Translations under genes and position numbers: made by a program
Shown: positions 1 through 8,332 of the stretch, piece by piece
Numbering within the stretch: position 1 is the first letter of the stretch
Layout: the number at the start of each line of letters is the position of its first letter
Source: Bacteroidota bacterium
Lineage (GTDB): Bacteria; Bacteroidota; Bacteroidia; Bacteroidales; Paludibacteraceae
NCBI GenBank assembly: GCA_023459355.1
Contig: JAEWUM010000027.1
Span: forward strand, 1 to 24,782
Reading direction: 5' to 3'
Length of the DNA stretch: 24,782 nucleotides
The notes under the pieces: model-generated
Seen by the model: only the letters and a program-made list of their open reading frames with translations
Databases searched by the model: none
What the model was told of the DNA's origin: nothing

Positions 1-176
1 ACCTTGTGTCCTTCTTCCACCACGATGGAAACTCCTTCGGGCGTAAGTCCCAGCCGTGTTTCAGCATGCGCGTTTTCACGCGGAATTCCTATCGACAGCC
101 GGGGTTGTCGAACAATTTCCCGGAGCAGCGATTCTTCGGGGAAAAGCATCTTTTGCGAACTCGGATCTTGTCTCAT
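1..176 (-). CDS. ald: Alanine dehydrogenase, N-terminal part (cut by window start)
   Basis: Only the first 58 codons lie in the window; the rest runs off position 1. The reverse-strand reading gives a roughly 30-residue lead followed by LSIGIPRENAHAETRLGLTP and EGVSIVVEEGHKV. This is the conserved N-terminus of the alanine dehydrogenase / PntA family (IG(I/V)P(K/R)E...R(V/L)(G/A)LTP...GHEV). The longer N-terminal lead resembles Bacteroidota alanine dehydrogenases, which oxidise L-alanine to pyruvate and ammonium with NAD+. I chose the ATG at 176; a second in-frame ATG at 149 is possible. A good Bacteroidota promoter lies just upstream (201-231). The transhydrogenase alpha subunit shares this N-terminal fold and cannot be fully excluded from so short a piece. 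Confidence 0.72.
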   Translation of the reverse strand, partial: MRQDPSSQKMLFPEESLLREIVRQPRLSIGIPRENAHAETRLGLTPEGVSIVVEEGHK

Positions 177-200
177 AGGAATTGGTTTTTGAATGGACTA

Positions 201-231
201 CAAAACTAACTGCAATTGTTGAGAATTGCAA
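201..231 (-). promoter_or_regulatory. Bacteroidota-type promoter of ald
   Basis: On the minus strand, TTGC (228-231) is followed after exactly 19 bases by TAGTTTTG (201-208), a full match to the Bacteroidota -7 consensus TAnnTTTG with its -33 TTTG-like partner. The transcript would start near 194, leaving a leader of about 18 nt before the ATG at 176. It lies in the 82-bp gap behind the TolC gene, so ald is probably transcribed on its own rather than by read-through. Confidence 0.6.
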
Positions 232-258
232 GAGGGAGAGATTTATTTTTCTGATTTC

Positions 259-1581
259 CTATAAAACATATTCCATAATCCCCCCGCTGATTTCTAATAG
301 CGATATTTCGCAAAGTTTGGTGAGGTATTGCGCCTGAACCAATCTTTCTTCGGCTTCGAGCAGACTGTTCTGCGCTTCCCTGAGTTCGATCCCGGATAAA
401 TCTCCCAGTTTGTACCGCTCGATAGCGATTTCGTAATTTTCACGGGCATGGGATACGTTCTCCTGCTCGAGGTTGGTGAGTTCCATGTTGTTGAGATAGG
501 CCATCCAAAAATTAGAAAAATCACTTTTTAGCGAGAGTTTGAGTTCTGCTATGGCAAGTTCCTGGTTGTTGATTTCAAGTTGCGCATTTCGTTGTTTACG
601 TGAACGGTTGAAGCCGTCGAACAGGTTGAAGCCCAACGTAAGTCCGTAATTAAATCCAAGGTTATTTTGTTTTTTATACGTGCCATATTCATAGATGTTT
701 GAGCCGTAACCGTATCCGGCATTCAGTCGTAAATAAGGATAATTGGCGCTTCTGGCTGCCTGCAGATCCAACACTTTCAGGTTCTTCTCCCGGGCGGCAG
801 TTAAAAGATAGATGTTCTTCTCCAAGACATTACTCCAAAGCGTTTCCTTGCTTAGCAGGGAGTTGAAGTTGATTTCCTGATCAGGAATCTTGATTTCCTG
901 ATCGACCGACTCTTCCCCGACAAGTTGGTTAATTCTGACCTTGCTTGAAAACAATACCTCGTGCTGACGAATCAGTTTTGAGCTGTCGGTGTTGAAATCA
1001 ACCCTGGCCTGTTGTAAGTCCAAACGCGAGAGGTTTCCGATGGTATAGCGGGCCTCAACAATGCGGAGGCGCTCTTTCGAAAGTTTGACGGCAGCATGCA
1101 GATTTTTCAGCCGGATACATTGCTGAATATAATTATAATACTCTGCTGTCAGATTCGAAACAAAAGCCTCGACATTCATGCGTGTTTTCAGTTCTCCAAT
1201 TTGTTGCAGCTCTTTCAATCCTGAATATTTTGCCTGAATGTTAAATCCATCGAAAATGGTCCAGTTGAGATTCACACCTGCTGAAAAATTCTGATTGGAA
1301 ACACCAGACTGACGAATTACCGGTAAATTTTCATCCTGTGGAAATTGCCCGGTGTTGTTTTCAGTTCCTCCAAAAGTTGAGTTCAAATCAACCGTTGGTA
1401 AATAACCTGCATTGCCCGGGGTGGCATTGTTATCCGTAATTTTTTGTTCGTTACGTACCATCCTGAGCTGGAAGTTTTGTTCCAGCCCTTTTTCTATTAA
1501 CTGCTTCAGGTTAATTACACCTTCAGCATGTAAAATGTTGGAGAAAATCAGCAATATGAATAGTATTTGTTTCATTTTCAT
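259..1581 (-). CDS. TolC-family outer membrane efflux protein
   Basis: A 440-residue protein beginning with a basic-hydrophobic signal peptide (MKMKQILFILLIFSNILHA, residues 1-19), then the periplasmic/outer-membrane fold of the TolC/OEP family. The family's internal duplication is visible as two halves: residues near 26-45 (LKQLIEKGLEQNFQLRMVRN) and the C-terminal half with the typical ending YKLGDLSGIELREAQNSLLE. TolC proteins form trimeric beta-barrels with a long alpha-helical tunnel that docks on the RND pump and adaptor. It is the last gene of the operon, 52 bp behind the RND pump gene; that gap contains a perfect palindrome (1594-1626). The substrate cannot be told from the sequence. 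Confidence 0.9.
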   Translation of the reverse strand: MKMKQILFILLIFSNILHAEGVINLKQLIEKGLEQNFQLRMVRNEQKITDNNATPGNAGYLPTVDLNSTFGGTENNTGQFPQDENLPVIRQSGVSNQNFSAGVNLNWTIFDGFNIQAKYSGLKELQQIGELKTRMNVEAFVSNLTAEYYNYIQQCIRLKNLHAAVKLSKERLRIVEARYTIGNLSRLDLQQARVDFNTDSSKLIRQHEVLFSSKVRINQLVGEESVDQEIKIPDQEINFNSLLSKETLWSNVLEKNIYLLTAAREKNLKVLDLQAARSANYPYLRLNAGYGYGSNIYEYGTYKKQNNLGFNYGLTLGFNLFDGFNRSRKQRNAQLEINNQELAIAELKLSLKSDFSNFWMAYLNNMELTNLEQENVSHARENYEIAIERYKLGDLSGIELREAQNSLLEAEERLVQAQYLTKLCEISLLEISGGIMEYVL

Positions 1582-1593
1582 TGATTTGTTAAT

Positions 1594-1626
1594 AAACCTG
1601 ACAGGTTTTCAAAACCTGTCAGGTTT
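1594..1626. repeat. Perfect 33-bp palindrome between RND and tolC genes
   Basis: Sixteen bases, AAACCTGACAGGTTTT, a single C, then the exact reverse complement AAAACCTGTCAGGTTT. Each arm also carries its own small palindrome (ACCTG-A/T-CAGGT). The same 13-base half, ACCTGTCAGGTTT, occurs again between arsR and arsC at 19985-19997, so it looks like a dispersed REP-like element rather than a one-off terminator. In the operon mRNA it would form a 16-bp hairpin in front of the tolC start codon. Confidence 0.8.
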
Positions 1627-1633
1627 GATTGTG

Positions 1634-4600
1634 TCAGTACTCCTGCACCTTTTTCTTCGATCTGTCGGATGAAATATATAAATACATGGCAGGAACGATA
1701 AACAAGGTTAGAAATGTTGAAATTAAAATTCCACCTACCACCGCTACCCCCATGGCAATTCGTCCGTTAGCTCCTTCACCGCTCGCAAATGCCAGCGGCA
1801 ATAAACCAAGTACGGTAGAGAAACTGGTCATCAGGATAGGTCGTAAACGTTGAATGGATGCACCTGCCACAGCATTCAGGATATCCATGCCACCTGCCTG
1901 ACGCTGGTTGGCAAATTCCACGATAAGAATTCCGTTTTTTGCCACCAGGCCAATCAGCATGATGAGACCAATCTGGCTGAAAATGTTCATCGTGATGTCG
2001 GCAAACCACATGAAAATCAGGGCTCCTGCTAATGCCAGTGGCACTGAAAGCATGATGACAAACGGATCCTTGAAACTTTCAAACTGGGCAGCTAATACCA
2101 GGTAAATCAACACCAATGCAAGGACAAAGGCAAACATCAGGCTGGAAGAACTTTCCCTGAAATCTTTAGAGTCCCCCGCCAACGCGGTTCTGAAAGTGTC
2201 ATCCAGGGTTTCTTTCGCGATTTTATCCATTTCATCCAAAGCTTCTCCCAGTGTCACACCCGGAGCCAATCCTGAGGTAATGGTCGCGGAACTAAAACGA
2301 TTATAGCGGTATAACTGGGGAGGCGCAACTGTTTCTTCCAACTCTACCATATTGTCGAGCTGAATCATTTGTCCCTGGTTGTTTTTAAGATAAATTGTTT
2401 TCAGATCGAGTGGGGTATTGCGTTGCTGCCGGTTGATTTCACCCAGAATCTGGTATTGTTTGCCATTCATATAAAAATAGCCCATACGCTGACCGCTTAA
2501 TGCATATTGCAGGGTTTCGCCTATATCGCGGGTACTGACACCTAACAGAGTTGCTTTATCCCGGTCAATATTAATGCGTGTTTCAGGCATCGTAAATTTG
2601 AGATCAACATCAGCCATTTGAAACATTGGATTATGGTTTATTTTCTCCAGAAACACCGGTATGACTTCCTGTAACTTGTCAATTGTCGGAGACTGAAGTA
2701 CATATTGTACCGGCATAGAAGTTCGCCTGCCTCCAAAGGTGGATTGTTGCTGAACAAATGCCCTGGCCTCTGTTTCTTTCCTTACCGATGCTGAAAGCTC
2801 ATCGGCAATTTCCATCTGGGACCTTTTGCGCTTATCAATATCCGGCAGTAAAATTCTCACCATACTAAATGTACTTCTTACAATTGAAATATTGGACTCC
2901 CGTTCATACGCCACGCTATCAACAATTTCTGAAATTTTATCGGTATAATCCCTTATAAATTCGTATGTTGCTCCTTCAGGAGCTGATGTCCTGATAGTTA
3001 GTTGAGAACGGTCTTCTAAGGGAGCCATTTCTTCCGGGATGGTAGACCATAACAGTCCGATTAACCCCATGGTGAAGACTACAATAATGATTGCAATCCA
3101 TTTGTGTTGAAGGAAATATCCCAATGAGTTTTCATATATACGGTTCATCCAGATGAAAAATGGCTCTGTTTTCCGGTATAGCCAGTTATGCTGATCTCTT
3201 CTTTTTAATAATTTGGAAGAAAGCATTGGGGTAAAAGTCAACGCGACAAAAGATGAAATAATAACTGCTCCTGAAACGACGATGCTAAATTCACGAAATA
3301 AACGACCCGTCAGTCCTTCGAGAAAAACAATCGGGAAAAAAACGGAAACAAGCGTAATAGTCGTGGAAATAATCGCGAAGAAGATTTCTTTTGAACCCTC
3401 AATTCCGGCGCGTATGGGGGTCATACCCACTTCAATTTTTTGATAGATGTTTTCAGTCATTACAATGGCATCATCTACTACTAATCCCACCGCCAGTACC
3501 ACCGCTAACATCGATAGTACATTAATGGAGAAGCCGGCCAGATACATGACAAAGAAAGCTCCAATAAGTGAAACAGGTATAACCACAATGGGGATGAGCG
3601 TTACACGCCAATCGCGCAGGAACATGAAGATGATGACAATTACAAGTATAAACGCTACGAAAACCGTGTCCTGTACTTCTTTAATTGAAGCGCGGATAAA
3701 GCGGGTATTGTCAAAAACGATTTCAGCGCGGACATCTTCTGGCAAATCCTTTTTCATCTGTTGAACTCTGAGTTGGACTTCATCCGAGATTTCAATTTGA
3801 TTTGCACCAGGCTGTGGAATGATAATCACACTTACCATGGGAACCCCGTTTAATCGCAGGATGTTTTTTCTATTCTCGGCGTCCAGCTCTGCTTCACCAA
3901 TATCCCTGAAACGTACAATTCTGAAATTATCTTCTTTGATGATCAGGTTGTTAAATTCATCCGGTGTTTCCATCAGACCCAGTGTTCTGATGGTCATTTC
4001 GAGTTTGTCACCTTCAATACTACCGGAAGGCAATTCTACATTTTCACTGTCAATAGCTCTTTTTACATCCATCGGAGTCACGTCATAAGCTGCCATCCTC
4101 ACCGGATCGAGCCATAAACGCATTGAATACCGGTTTTCTCCCCAGATTTCAACCGCACTTACATTCTGGATGGTTTGCAACCGCTCTTTTACGGTTAATT
4201 CAGCTATTTCGGTCAGTTCCAACAGAGAGCGTTTTTCACTTTGAACTGTAATCTGCACAATCGGGTTTGCATCCGCGTCAGCTTTTGAGACGGTTGGGGG
4301 GTCGCAATCACGCGGCAGATATCGTTGCGCCCTGGCAACCTTGTCCCTGACATCGTTCGCGGCGGTTTCCAAATCAACGCTCAATTCAAATTCCACGGAT
4401 ATGCTGCTAGAACCCTGTCTGCTTCTGCTGGTAAGCGACCGGATACCGGGAATGCCATTAATTTGTTGTTCCAGTGGTTCAGTTATTTGTTTTTCAATAA
4501 TTTCTGCATTCGCTCCGGGATAGGTGACTGAAACATTGATGATGGGGTTGTCGACATTCGGATATTCCCTTACTCCCATGTAACTGTATCCGATTATCCC

Positions 4601-4672
4601 GAGCAGTAAAATAACCAGGATTAATACGGTGGCAAGTACCGGACGTCGTATGCTTAATTCGGATATATTCAT
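1634..4672 (-). CDS. RND (HAE1-type) multidrug efflux pump, inner-membrane subunit
   Basis: A 1012-residue protein of the AcrB/MexB class, which exchanges protons for exported drugs or other amphiphiles. The N-terminus (SIRRPVLATVLILVILLLG) is the standard first membrane segment of the family. The proton-relay residues are present: Asp400-Asp401 in VGLVVDDAIVMTENI (TM4) and Lys912 in GLVAKNGILIVEFANQ (TM10). Membrane clusters around residues 10-30, 330-470, 530-550 and 860-1000, with two large periplasmic domains between them, match the family layout and length. The acidic pair in DDAIV plus a single lysine argues for a multidrug (HAE1) pump rather than a CzcA heavy-metal pump. It sits 18 bp after the fusion-protein gene and precedes the TolC gene, giving a complete tripartite system. 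Substrate unknown. Confidence 0.95.
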   Translation of the reverse strand: MNISELSIRRPVLATVLILVILLLGIIGYSYMGVREYPNVDNPIINVSVTYPGANAEIIEKQITEPLEQQINGIPGIRSLTSRSRQGSSSISVEFELSVDLETAANDVRDKVARAQRYLPRDCDPPTVSKADADANPIVQITVQSEKRSLLELTEIAELTVKERLQTIQNVSAVEIWGENRYSMRLWLDPVRMAAYDVTPMDVKRAIDSENVELPSGSIEGDKLEMTIRTLGLMETPDEFNNLIIKEDNFRIVRFRDIGEAELDAENRKNILRLNGVPMVSVIIIPQPGANQIEISDEVQLRVQQMKKDLPEDVRAEIVFDNTRFIRASIKEVQDTVFVAFILVIVIIFMFLRDWRVTLIPIVVIPVSLIGAFFVMYLAGFSINVLSMLAVVLAVGLVVDDAIVMTENIYQKIEVGMTPIRAGIEGSKEIFFAIISTTITLVSVFFPIVFLEGLTGRLFREFSIVVSGAVIISSFVALTFTPMLSSKLLKRRDQHNWLYRKTEPFFIWMNRIYENSLGYFLQHKWIAIIIVVFTMGLIGLLWSTIPEEMAPLEDRSQLTIRTSAPEGATYEFIRDYTDKISEIVDSVAYERESNISIVRSTFSMVRILLPDIDKRKRSQMEIADELSASVRKETEARAFVQQQSTFGGRRTSMPVQYVLQSPTIDKLQEVIPVFLEKINHNPMFQMADVDLKFTMPETRINIDRDKATLLGVSTRDIGETLQYALSGQRMGYFYMNGKQYQILGEINRQQRNTPLDLKTIYLKNNQGQMIQLDNMVELEETVAPPQLYRYNRFSSATITSGLAPGVTLGEALDEMDKIAKETLDDTFRTALAGDSKDFRESSSSLMFAFVLALVLIYLVLAAQFESFKDPFVIMLSVPLALAGALIFMWFADITMNIFSQIGLIMLIGLVAKNGILIVEFANQRQAGGMDILNAVAGASIQRLRPILMTSFSTVLGLLPLAFASGEGANGRIAMGVAVVGGILISTFLTLFIVPAMYLYISSDRSKKKVQEY

Positions 4673-4690
4673 CAGTAAAAATTCTTTTGA

Positions 4691-5791
4691 TTATTCGGCT
4701 TCATTTTCAACGAAATTGCTGATTATTACATCAAGTCCATCGCGCAGCTGCATCACCCCAGTTGTCAGTAAGGTGTCGCCTGACTGAAGTCCCTGTAGAA
4801 TTTGCACAGATGAGGCGGTACGCAATCCTTTTCTGATTTCGACCTGACGTGCTTTCCCGTTTTTATAGACAAAAGCCAGATCTCTTCCCATCTCAGCTAT
4901 GGTTGAAATGCTTGGTGCCACAATGGCATTATTAATCTCCCTCAGTACAATTTCGATGGATGCAGAACGTCCGGGTCTTAACCTGCCACCCGGATTCTCG
5001 TACAAAGCACGGGCTTTCAAAGAAAGTGTTTTTTCATCTAAGGTGGTCTCAATGGCATAAACATGTGCCGTGTATACTGTTTCATCCCCTTCCACGACAA
5101 ACCCGATGCGGGTTCCCGGTCTGATGTTGTTGGCATGACGTTCGTTTACCGAGAATTCAATTTTGAGCGGTGATATTTTGGTAAGTCTGGCTACGACGGT
5201 TCCTGTCGATGCAAAAGCTCCTTCGCTAACCCATCTTAACCCGATAATCCCATCGAAAGGGGCCCTCAGTTCGGTTTGTCTTATTCTGGCTTTGACCAAA
5301 TCAATATCAGCCATCAACTTATCCCTGTCGGTTGTGACGGCCTGATAGGCTTCCTGACTGACGGCATCCTTGTCGAGCAGGGTTCGTTGGCGATTCACCC
5401 TTTCCTGTGCCAGCGGAATCTGCGCTTCTAATTTCTTGAGTTCAGCCAGCAATGGCTGATCGTTCACTTTGGCAAGTATGGTTCCTTTTTTTACGGATGT
5501 TCCTTCCTTAAAGTAGATATTGGTTATTTTGCCGGAGGACTCAAATGATAAATCCACTTCCTCATCGGGAAGTAACTGACCCTTGGTGCGAAAGACATCG
5601 GTTAACTTCTGTGGTTTCAGTACCATGGCATTGACGTCCAATTGTCTGCGATTTTGTTGCGAGGGTTTTCCCGCTGTTGCGTTTTCTGTCTCTCCTCTAC
5701 TAAATATGCCTTTATATTTAGGGAAGAATACGATTCCGAGTAATAAAATTACAATGGAAGAAAACAGGATAATCTTTGTCTTTTTAGTCAT
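4691..5791 (-). CDS. RND efflux periplasmic adaptor (membrane fusion protein, HlyD/AcrA family)
   Basis: A 366-residue protein with an N-terminal membrane anchor (residues about 7-26, IILFSSIVILLLGIVFFPKY). Next comes a lipoyl-like half-motif (SFESSGKITNIYFKEGTSVK, near residues 84-103), a helical hairpin rich in Lys/Glu/Gln around 113-165, and the second half-motif LRAPFDGIIGLRWVSEGAFA. The beta-barrel and membrane-proximal domains follow. This is the canonical order for adaptors that bridge the RND pump and TolC. It is the first gene of the efflux operon and is divergent from the radical-SAM gene, with 146 bp between start codons. No lipobox cysteine follows the N-terminal segment, so it is probably anchored by that helix. 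I see only a poor match to a -7 element ahead of it. Confidence 0.93.
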   Translation of the reverse strand: MTKKTKIILFSSIVILLLGIVFFPKYKGIFSRGETENATAGKPSQQNRRQLDVNAMVLKPQKLTDVFRTKGQLLPDEEVDLSFESSGKITNIYFKEGTSVKKGTILAKVNDQPLLAELKKLEAQIPLAQERVNRQRTLLDKDAVSQEAYQAVTTDRDKLMADIDLVKARIRQTELRAPFDGIIGLRWVSEGAFASTGTVVARLTKISPLKIEFSVNERHANNIRPGTRIGFVVEGDETVYTAHVYAIETTLDEKTLSLKARALYENPGGRLRPGRSASIEIVLREINNAIVAPSISTIAEMGRDLAFVYKNGKARQVEIRKGLRTASSVQILQGLQSGDTLLTTGVMQLRDGLDVIISNFVENEAE

Positions 5792-5923
5792 GACTGTGAT
5801 TGGGATTTGCTAAAATACTTTACAAGCCTGCTAATTTATAAAGATTTATTAATATATGGAATTTGTTTTCAACATATCTGCATTTTTAATCAATTTTTAA
5901 GAACTTATTCCACCCATTTCTTT

Positions 5924-5931
5924 TACATTTG
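5924..5931 (+). promoter_or_regulatory. -7 promoter element directly ahead of the radical-SAM gene
   Basis: TACATTTG fits TAnnTTTG exactly and ends only 6 bases before the ATG at 5938. With the usual start of transcription about 6-7 nt downstream, the mRNA would begin at or next to the start codon, i.e. be leaderless. I found no convincing -33 TTTG at the normal distance, so the assignment is moderate. Confidence 0.45.
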
Positions 5932-5937
5932 CAAGGT

Positions 5938-7206
5938 ATGAAGGAAGAAGCCTTAGCAAAACTGCAAATCCTTGCTGAATCAGCCAAATACGATGTATCC
6001 TGTGCTTCCAGCGGTACCACGCGCAAGAGCAAAGCGGGTGGTATAGGCAATACCGCAGGCTGGGGAATCTGTCATAGTTTTACTGAAGATGGCCGGTGTG
6101 TTTCCCTGCTGAAAATCATGCTGACCAACTACTGTATTTACGATTGCGCTTATTGCATCAACCGCCGAAGCAACGATATCCGCAGGGCTATTTTCTCGGT
6201 GGATGAACTGGTTGAGCTGACTATTGAGTTTTACCGCCGCAATTACATCGAGGGACTTTTCCTCAGTTCGGGCGTAATCAATAATCCTGATTATACCATG
6301 GAGCGAATGGTTCGGGTAATTAAGGAGCTACGAACCACCCATCGTTTCAATGGTTATATCCACATGAAAAGTATTCCGGGTTGTAGTCAGCAACTCGTGC
6401 ACGAAGCTGGTTTATACGCTGATCGATTGAGTGTTAATATCGAAATCCCGACAGAAAAAAATCTGAAATTGCTGGCCCCGGAAAAAAGCCACGAAAGCGT
6501 CTTTAAACCCATGCAATTTATTCAACAGGGAATGCTTGAAAATGCTGAAGAGAGAAAGAAATCACGTTATGTACAGCGTTTTGTGCCCGCGGGACAAAGT
6601 ACGCAGATGATTGTCGGAGCCACAGATGAAAGTGATAAACAGATTTTGAAAACCTCTGATTTTCTCTATAATCAACCGGGGATGAAACGGGTGTATTACT
6701 CAGGATTTATCCCAGTGAACAGTTATGACAATCGGCTTCCGGCGTTGAAACAAGCTCCGCTGGTGCGTGAGAACCGCTTGTATCAGGCCGACTGGTTACT
6801 TCGTTTTTATGAGTTTAAGGTGGATGAAATTGTGGATGACAAACATCCCGATTTAGATCTTGAAATTGACCCTAAACTTTCGTGGGCATTGCGACATCCC
6901 GAGTTTTTCCCTGTCGATATCAATAAAGCTGAATATCGTGACCTGCTCCGGGTGCCGGGTATCGGTGTTAAATCGGCCAAACTGATTGTGGTTTCGCGCA
7001 GATACTCCCGGCTAAATGCCAGAGATTTGAAAAAGATTGGTATTGTCATGAAAAAAGCACAGTACTTTATTACATGTAACGAGCTATCCGGATTAAATAC
7101 CGTGAATGATACATCTCCGGAGTATGTGCGCAGTTTGCTGGTACCCAGGAAGAAAGGTCGGAAACAGCCCGATTTACAACAAACATCTCTTATTTTTCCT
7201 GAATAA
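5938..7206 (+). CDS. Putative DNA modification/repair radical SAM protein (TIGR03916-like)
   Basis: A 422-residue radical-SAM enzyme. The 4Fe-4S motif is Cys66-X3-Cys70-X2-Cys73 (NYCIYDCAYCINRRSND). It is preceded by the family block SCASSGTTRKSKAGGIGN (residues 21-38) and GWGICHSFTEDGRC (41-54). The C-terminus carries a helix-hairpin-helix DNA-binding motif (RDLLRVPGIGVKSAKLIVVS, about 325-345). This arrangement is the family annotated as a radical-SAM protein linked to uracil-DNA glycosylase. It is followed by a DUF4130 partner gene only 4 bp downstream. The reaction is, to my knowledge, not established; binding damaged or modified DNA is inferred from HhH and partner. I chose ATG 5938 over the upstream TTG at 5929, because the TTG lies inside a -7 promoter element and family members begin near this ATG. 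Confidence 0.9.
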   Translation: MKEEALAKLQILAESAKYDVSCASSGTTRKSKAGGIGNTAGWGICHSFTEDGRCVSLLKIMLTNYCIYDCAYCINRRSNDIRRAIFSVDELVELTIEFYRRNYIEGLFLSSGVINNPDYTMERMVRVIKELRTTHRFNGYIHMKSIPGCSQQLVHEAGLYADRLSVNIEIPTEKNLKLLAPEKSHESVFKPMQFIQQGMLENAEERKKSRYVQRFVPAGQSTQMIVGATDESDKQILKTSDFLYNQPGMKRVYYSGFIPVNSYDNRLPALKQAPLVRENRLYQADWLLRFYEFKVDEIVDDKHPDLDLEIDPKLSWALRHPEFFPVDINKAEYRDLLRVPGIGVKSAKLIVVSRRYSRLNARDLKKIGIVMKKAQYFITCNELSGLNTVNDTSPEYVRSLLVPRKKGRKQPDLQQTSLIFPE

Positions 7207-7210
7207 GCCT

Positions 7211-7972
7211 ATGATTGTATTTCGTTATGATAAAACATTTGAAGGATTGCTCACGGCAGTTTTTGATGCCTATAGCCGCAATACATTTCCGGTCAGATTA
7301 CTGTCATCCGACGAAATTGAACCTTTGTTCGTGGATGTGTGTCACACTGTAATTACCGATCCCGAAAAATCCGGTCGTGTCTGGAAGGGGTTGGAGAAAA
7401 AAACGTTACTCATTACCCGCAATATGCTTTCATACGTTTGGTTGTCTGAAATTAGTGGGAGCGACGAGACTATGTTCAGATATATAAGAAAGGTCTTCGA
7501 CAGTAAAATATCAATAGAAATGAATTTTGCAGATGAAGATGTATTGCAGATTCGCAACATCGCTCAAAAAGTGAACAGAGAAAAACAGCGGGTGATAGAA
7601 TTTGTGCGTTTTCAGAAAACGGCTGATGGTATCTTTTTTGCGCCGATAGCGCCTGAGCATAATGTGCTACCGCTTACATTAGAGCATTTTACGGACCGCT
7701 TTGCTGATCAGCAGTGGATTATTTATGATACCAAACGTGATTATGGTTATTTTTATAACCTCAAAGAAACAACAGAAATAACATTGGACAGTGATGCGCT
7801 TGTTTTGGAAGGAAAAGTGAATGAGGAATTATTAGATCCTGACGAACAACTGTTCCAACGCATGTGGAAAAGTTATTTTAGGTCTATGGCTATCAAAGAA
7901 AGGATTAATCCCGCTTTACACCGGAGAAATCTGCCCAGAAGATTTTGGAAATATCTGACGGAGAAACAATGA
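7211..7972 (+). CDS. DUF4130 / TIGR03915 family DNA metabolism protein, radical-SAM partner
   Basis: A 253-residue protein starting MIVFRYDKTFEGLLTAVFDA, the family's characteristic opening. It ends with LFQRMWKSYFRSMAIKERIN and then NLPRRFWKYLTE, which match the conserved DUF4130 C-terminus (YW..Y....I..R.N...Q...P.R.W..L.E). In other bacteria this domain occurs either as a separate gene beside the radical-SAM protein, as here, or fused to a family-4/UdgX-type uracil-DNA glycosylase; the glycosylase domain is absent here. The start is the ATG 4 bp after the radical-SAM stop codon; a longer open frame back to 7106 overlaps that gene in another frame and was not used. It converges with the DUF488 gene, with 6 bp between stop codons. 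Confidence 0.88.
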   Translation: MIVFRYDKTFEGLLTAVFDAYSRNTFPVRLLSSDEIEPLFVDVCHTVITDPEKSGRVWKGLEKKTLLITRNMLSYVWLSEISGSDETMFRYIRKVFDSKISIEMNFADEDVLQIRNIAQKVNREKQRVIEFVRFQKTADGIFFAPIAPEHNVLPLTLEHFTDRFADQQWIIYDTKRDYGYFYNLKETTEITLDSDALVLEGKVNEELLDPDEQLFQRMWKSYFRSMAIKERINPALHRRNLPRRFWKYLTEKQ

Positions 7973-7978
7973 AAAAAA

Positions 7979-8332
7979 TCATTGTATGCTTTTCAATACT
8001 TCAAGTAATACCAATGCATGGTTCACCTGCTGACTTTTAGCTGCGTAAAGTAAAGTGAGGTTTTGGCCCTTCGCTATTGAAACCATACGTTCTAATTCAT
8101 CGGTTTTAAATTCTAACTCCTGTTTATAAAGTCCGGTAAATTTTGAAAAATTCTCCGGTTTATGACCAAACCATTTACGAAGCTCCGCTGATGGAGTGAT
8201 GATTTTGTTCCACTCGTCTATTGCTGCAGATTCTTTCTTCAAGCCTCTGGGCCAAAGCCTGTCGACCAGCATCCTGTAACCATCTCCGGGTTCGGGAGCC
8301 TCGTAAACACGTTTGATTTTGATGTTGTTCAT
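7979..8332 (-). CDS. DUF488 family protein (YeaO-like)
   Basis: A 117-residue protein with the DUF488 signature IKRVYEAPEPGDGYRMLVDR-LWPRG near the N-terminus, followed by W...I.PS.ELRKWFGH and a C-terminal helix. Members are small soluble proteins of unknown biochemical role, often found beside stress genes. Its ATG overlaps the ric stop codon (ATGA at 8329-8332), so the two are translated from one message and probably co-regulated by the Rrf2 site ahead of ric. I cannot assign a reaction. Confidence 0.88.
   Translation of the reverse strand: MNNIKIKRVYEAPEPGDGYRMLVDRLWPRGLKKESAAIDEWNKIITPSAELRKWFGHKPENFSKFTGLYKQELEFKTDELERMVSIAKGQNLTLLYAAKSQQVNHALVLLEVLKSIQ

Noticed and set aside
867..905. 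Direct repeat around TTGATTTCCTGATC within the tolC-like gene
   Set aside because: It encodes a short repeated peptide (DQEI...DQEI) in frame in a variable loop; no sign of a mobile or regulatory element.
1594..1626. The 33-bp palindrome as a simple rho-independent terminator
   Set aside because: No T-run follows on the minus strand beyond the arm's own three or four bases, a terminator would cut tolC off from its pump, and half of the element recurs at 19985.
3447..3764. A 105-codon open frame on the plus strand inside the RND pump gene
   Set aside because: It is fully antisense to a highly conserved gene, has no recognisable domain or promoter, and has the low-complexity composition typical of a shadow frame.
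1634..5791. The efflux operon as a heavy-metal (CzcA/CusA) system
   Set aside because: The pump's TM4 has the HAE1-type Asp-Asp motif, and neither pump nor adaptor shows the metal-binding methionine or histidine clusters of heavy-metal exporters.
7106..7210. A longer N-terminus for the DUF4130 protein starting inside the radical-SAM gene
   Set aside because: The extra residues do not resemble the family, whose members start at MI(V/I)(F/Y)RYD; the ATG at 7211 fits and leaves a 4-bp gap.
7966..7985. Inverted repeat ACAATGA-AAAAAA-TCATTGT spanning both stop codons of the converging DUF4130 and DUF488 genes
   Set aside because: The arms are only 7 bp and AT-rich with no T-run after them, so a functional terminator is unlikely; chance is a good explanation.
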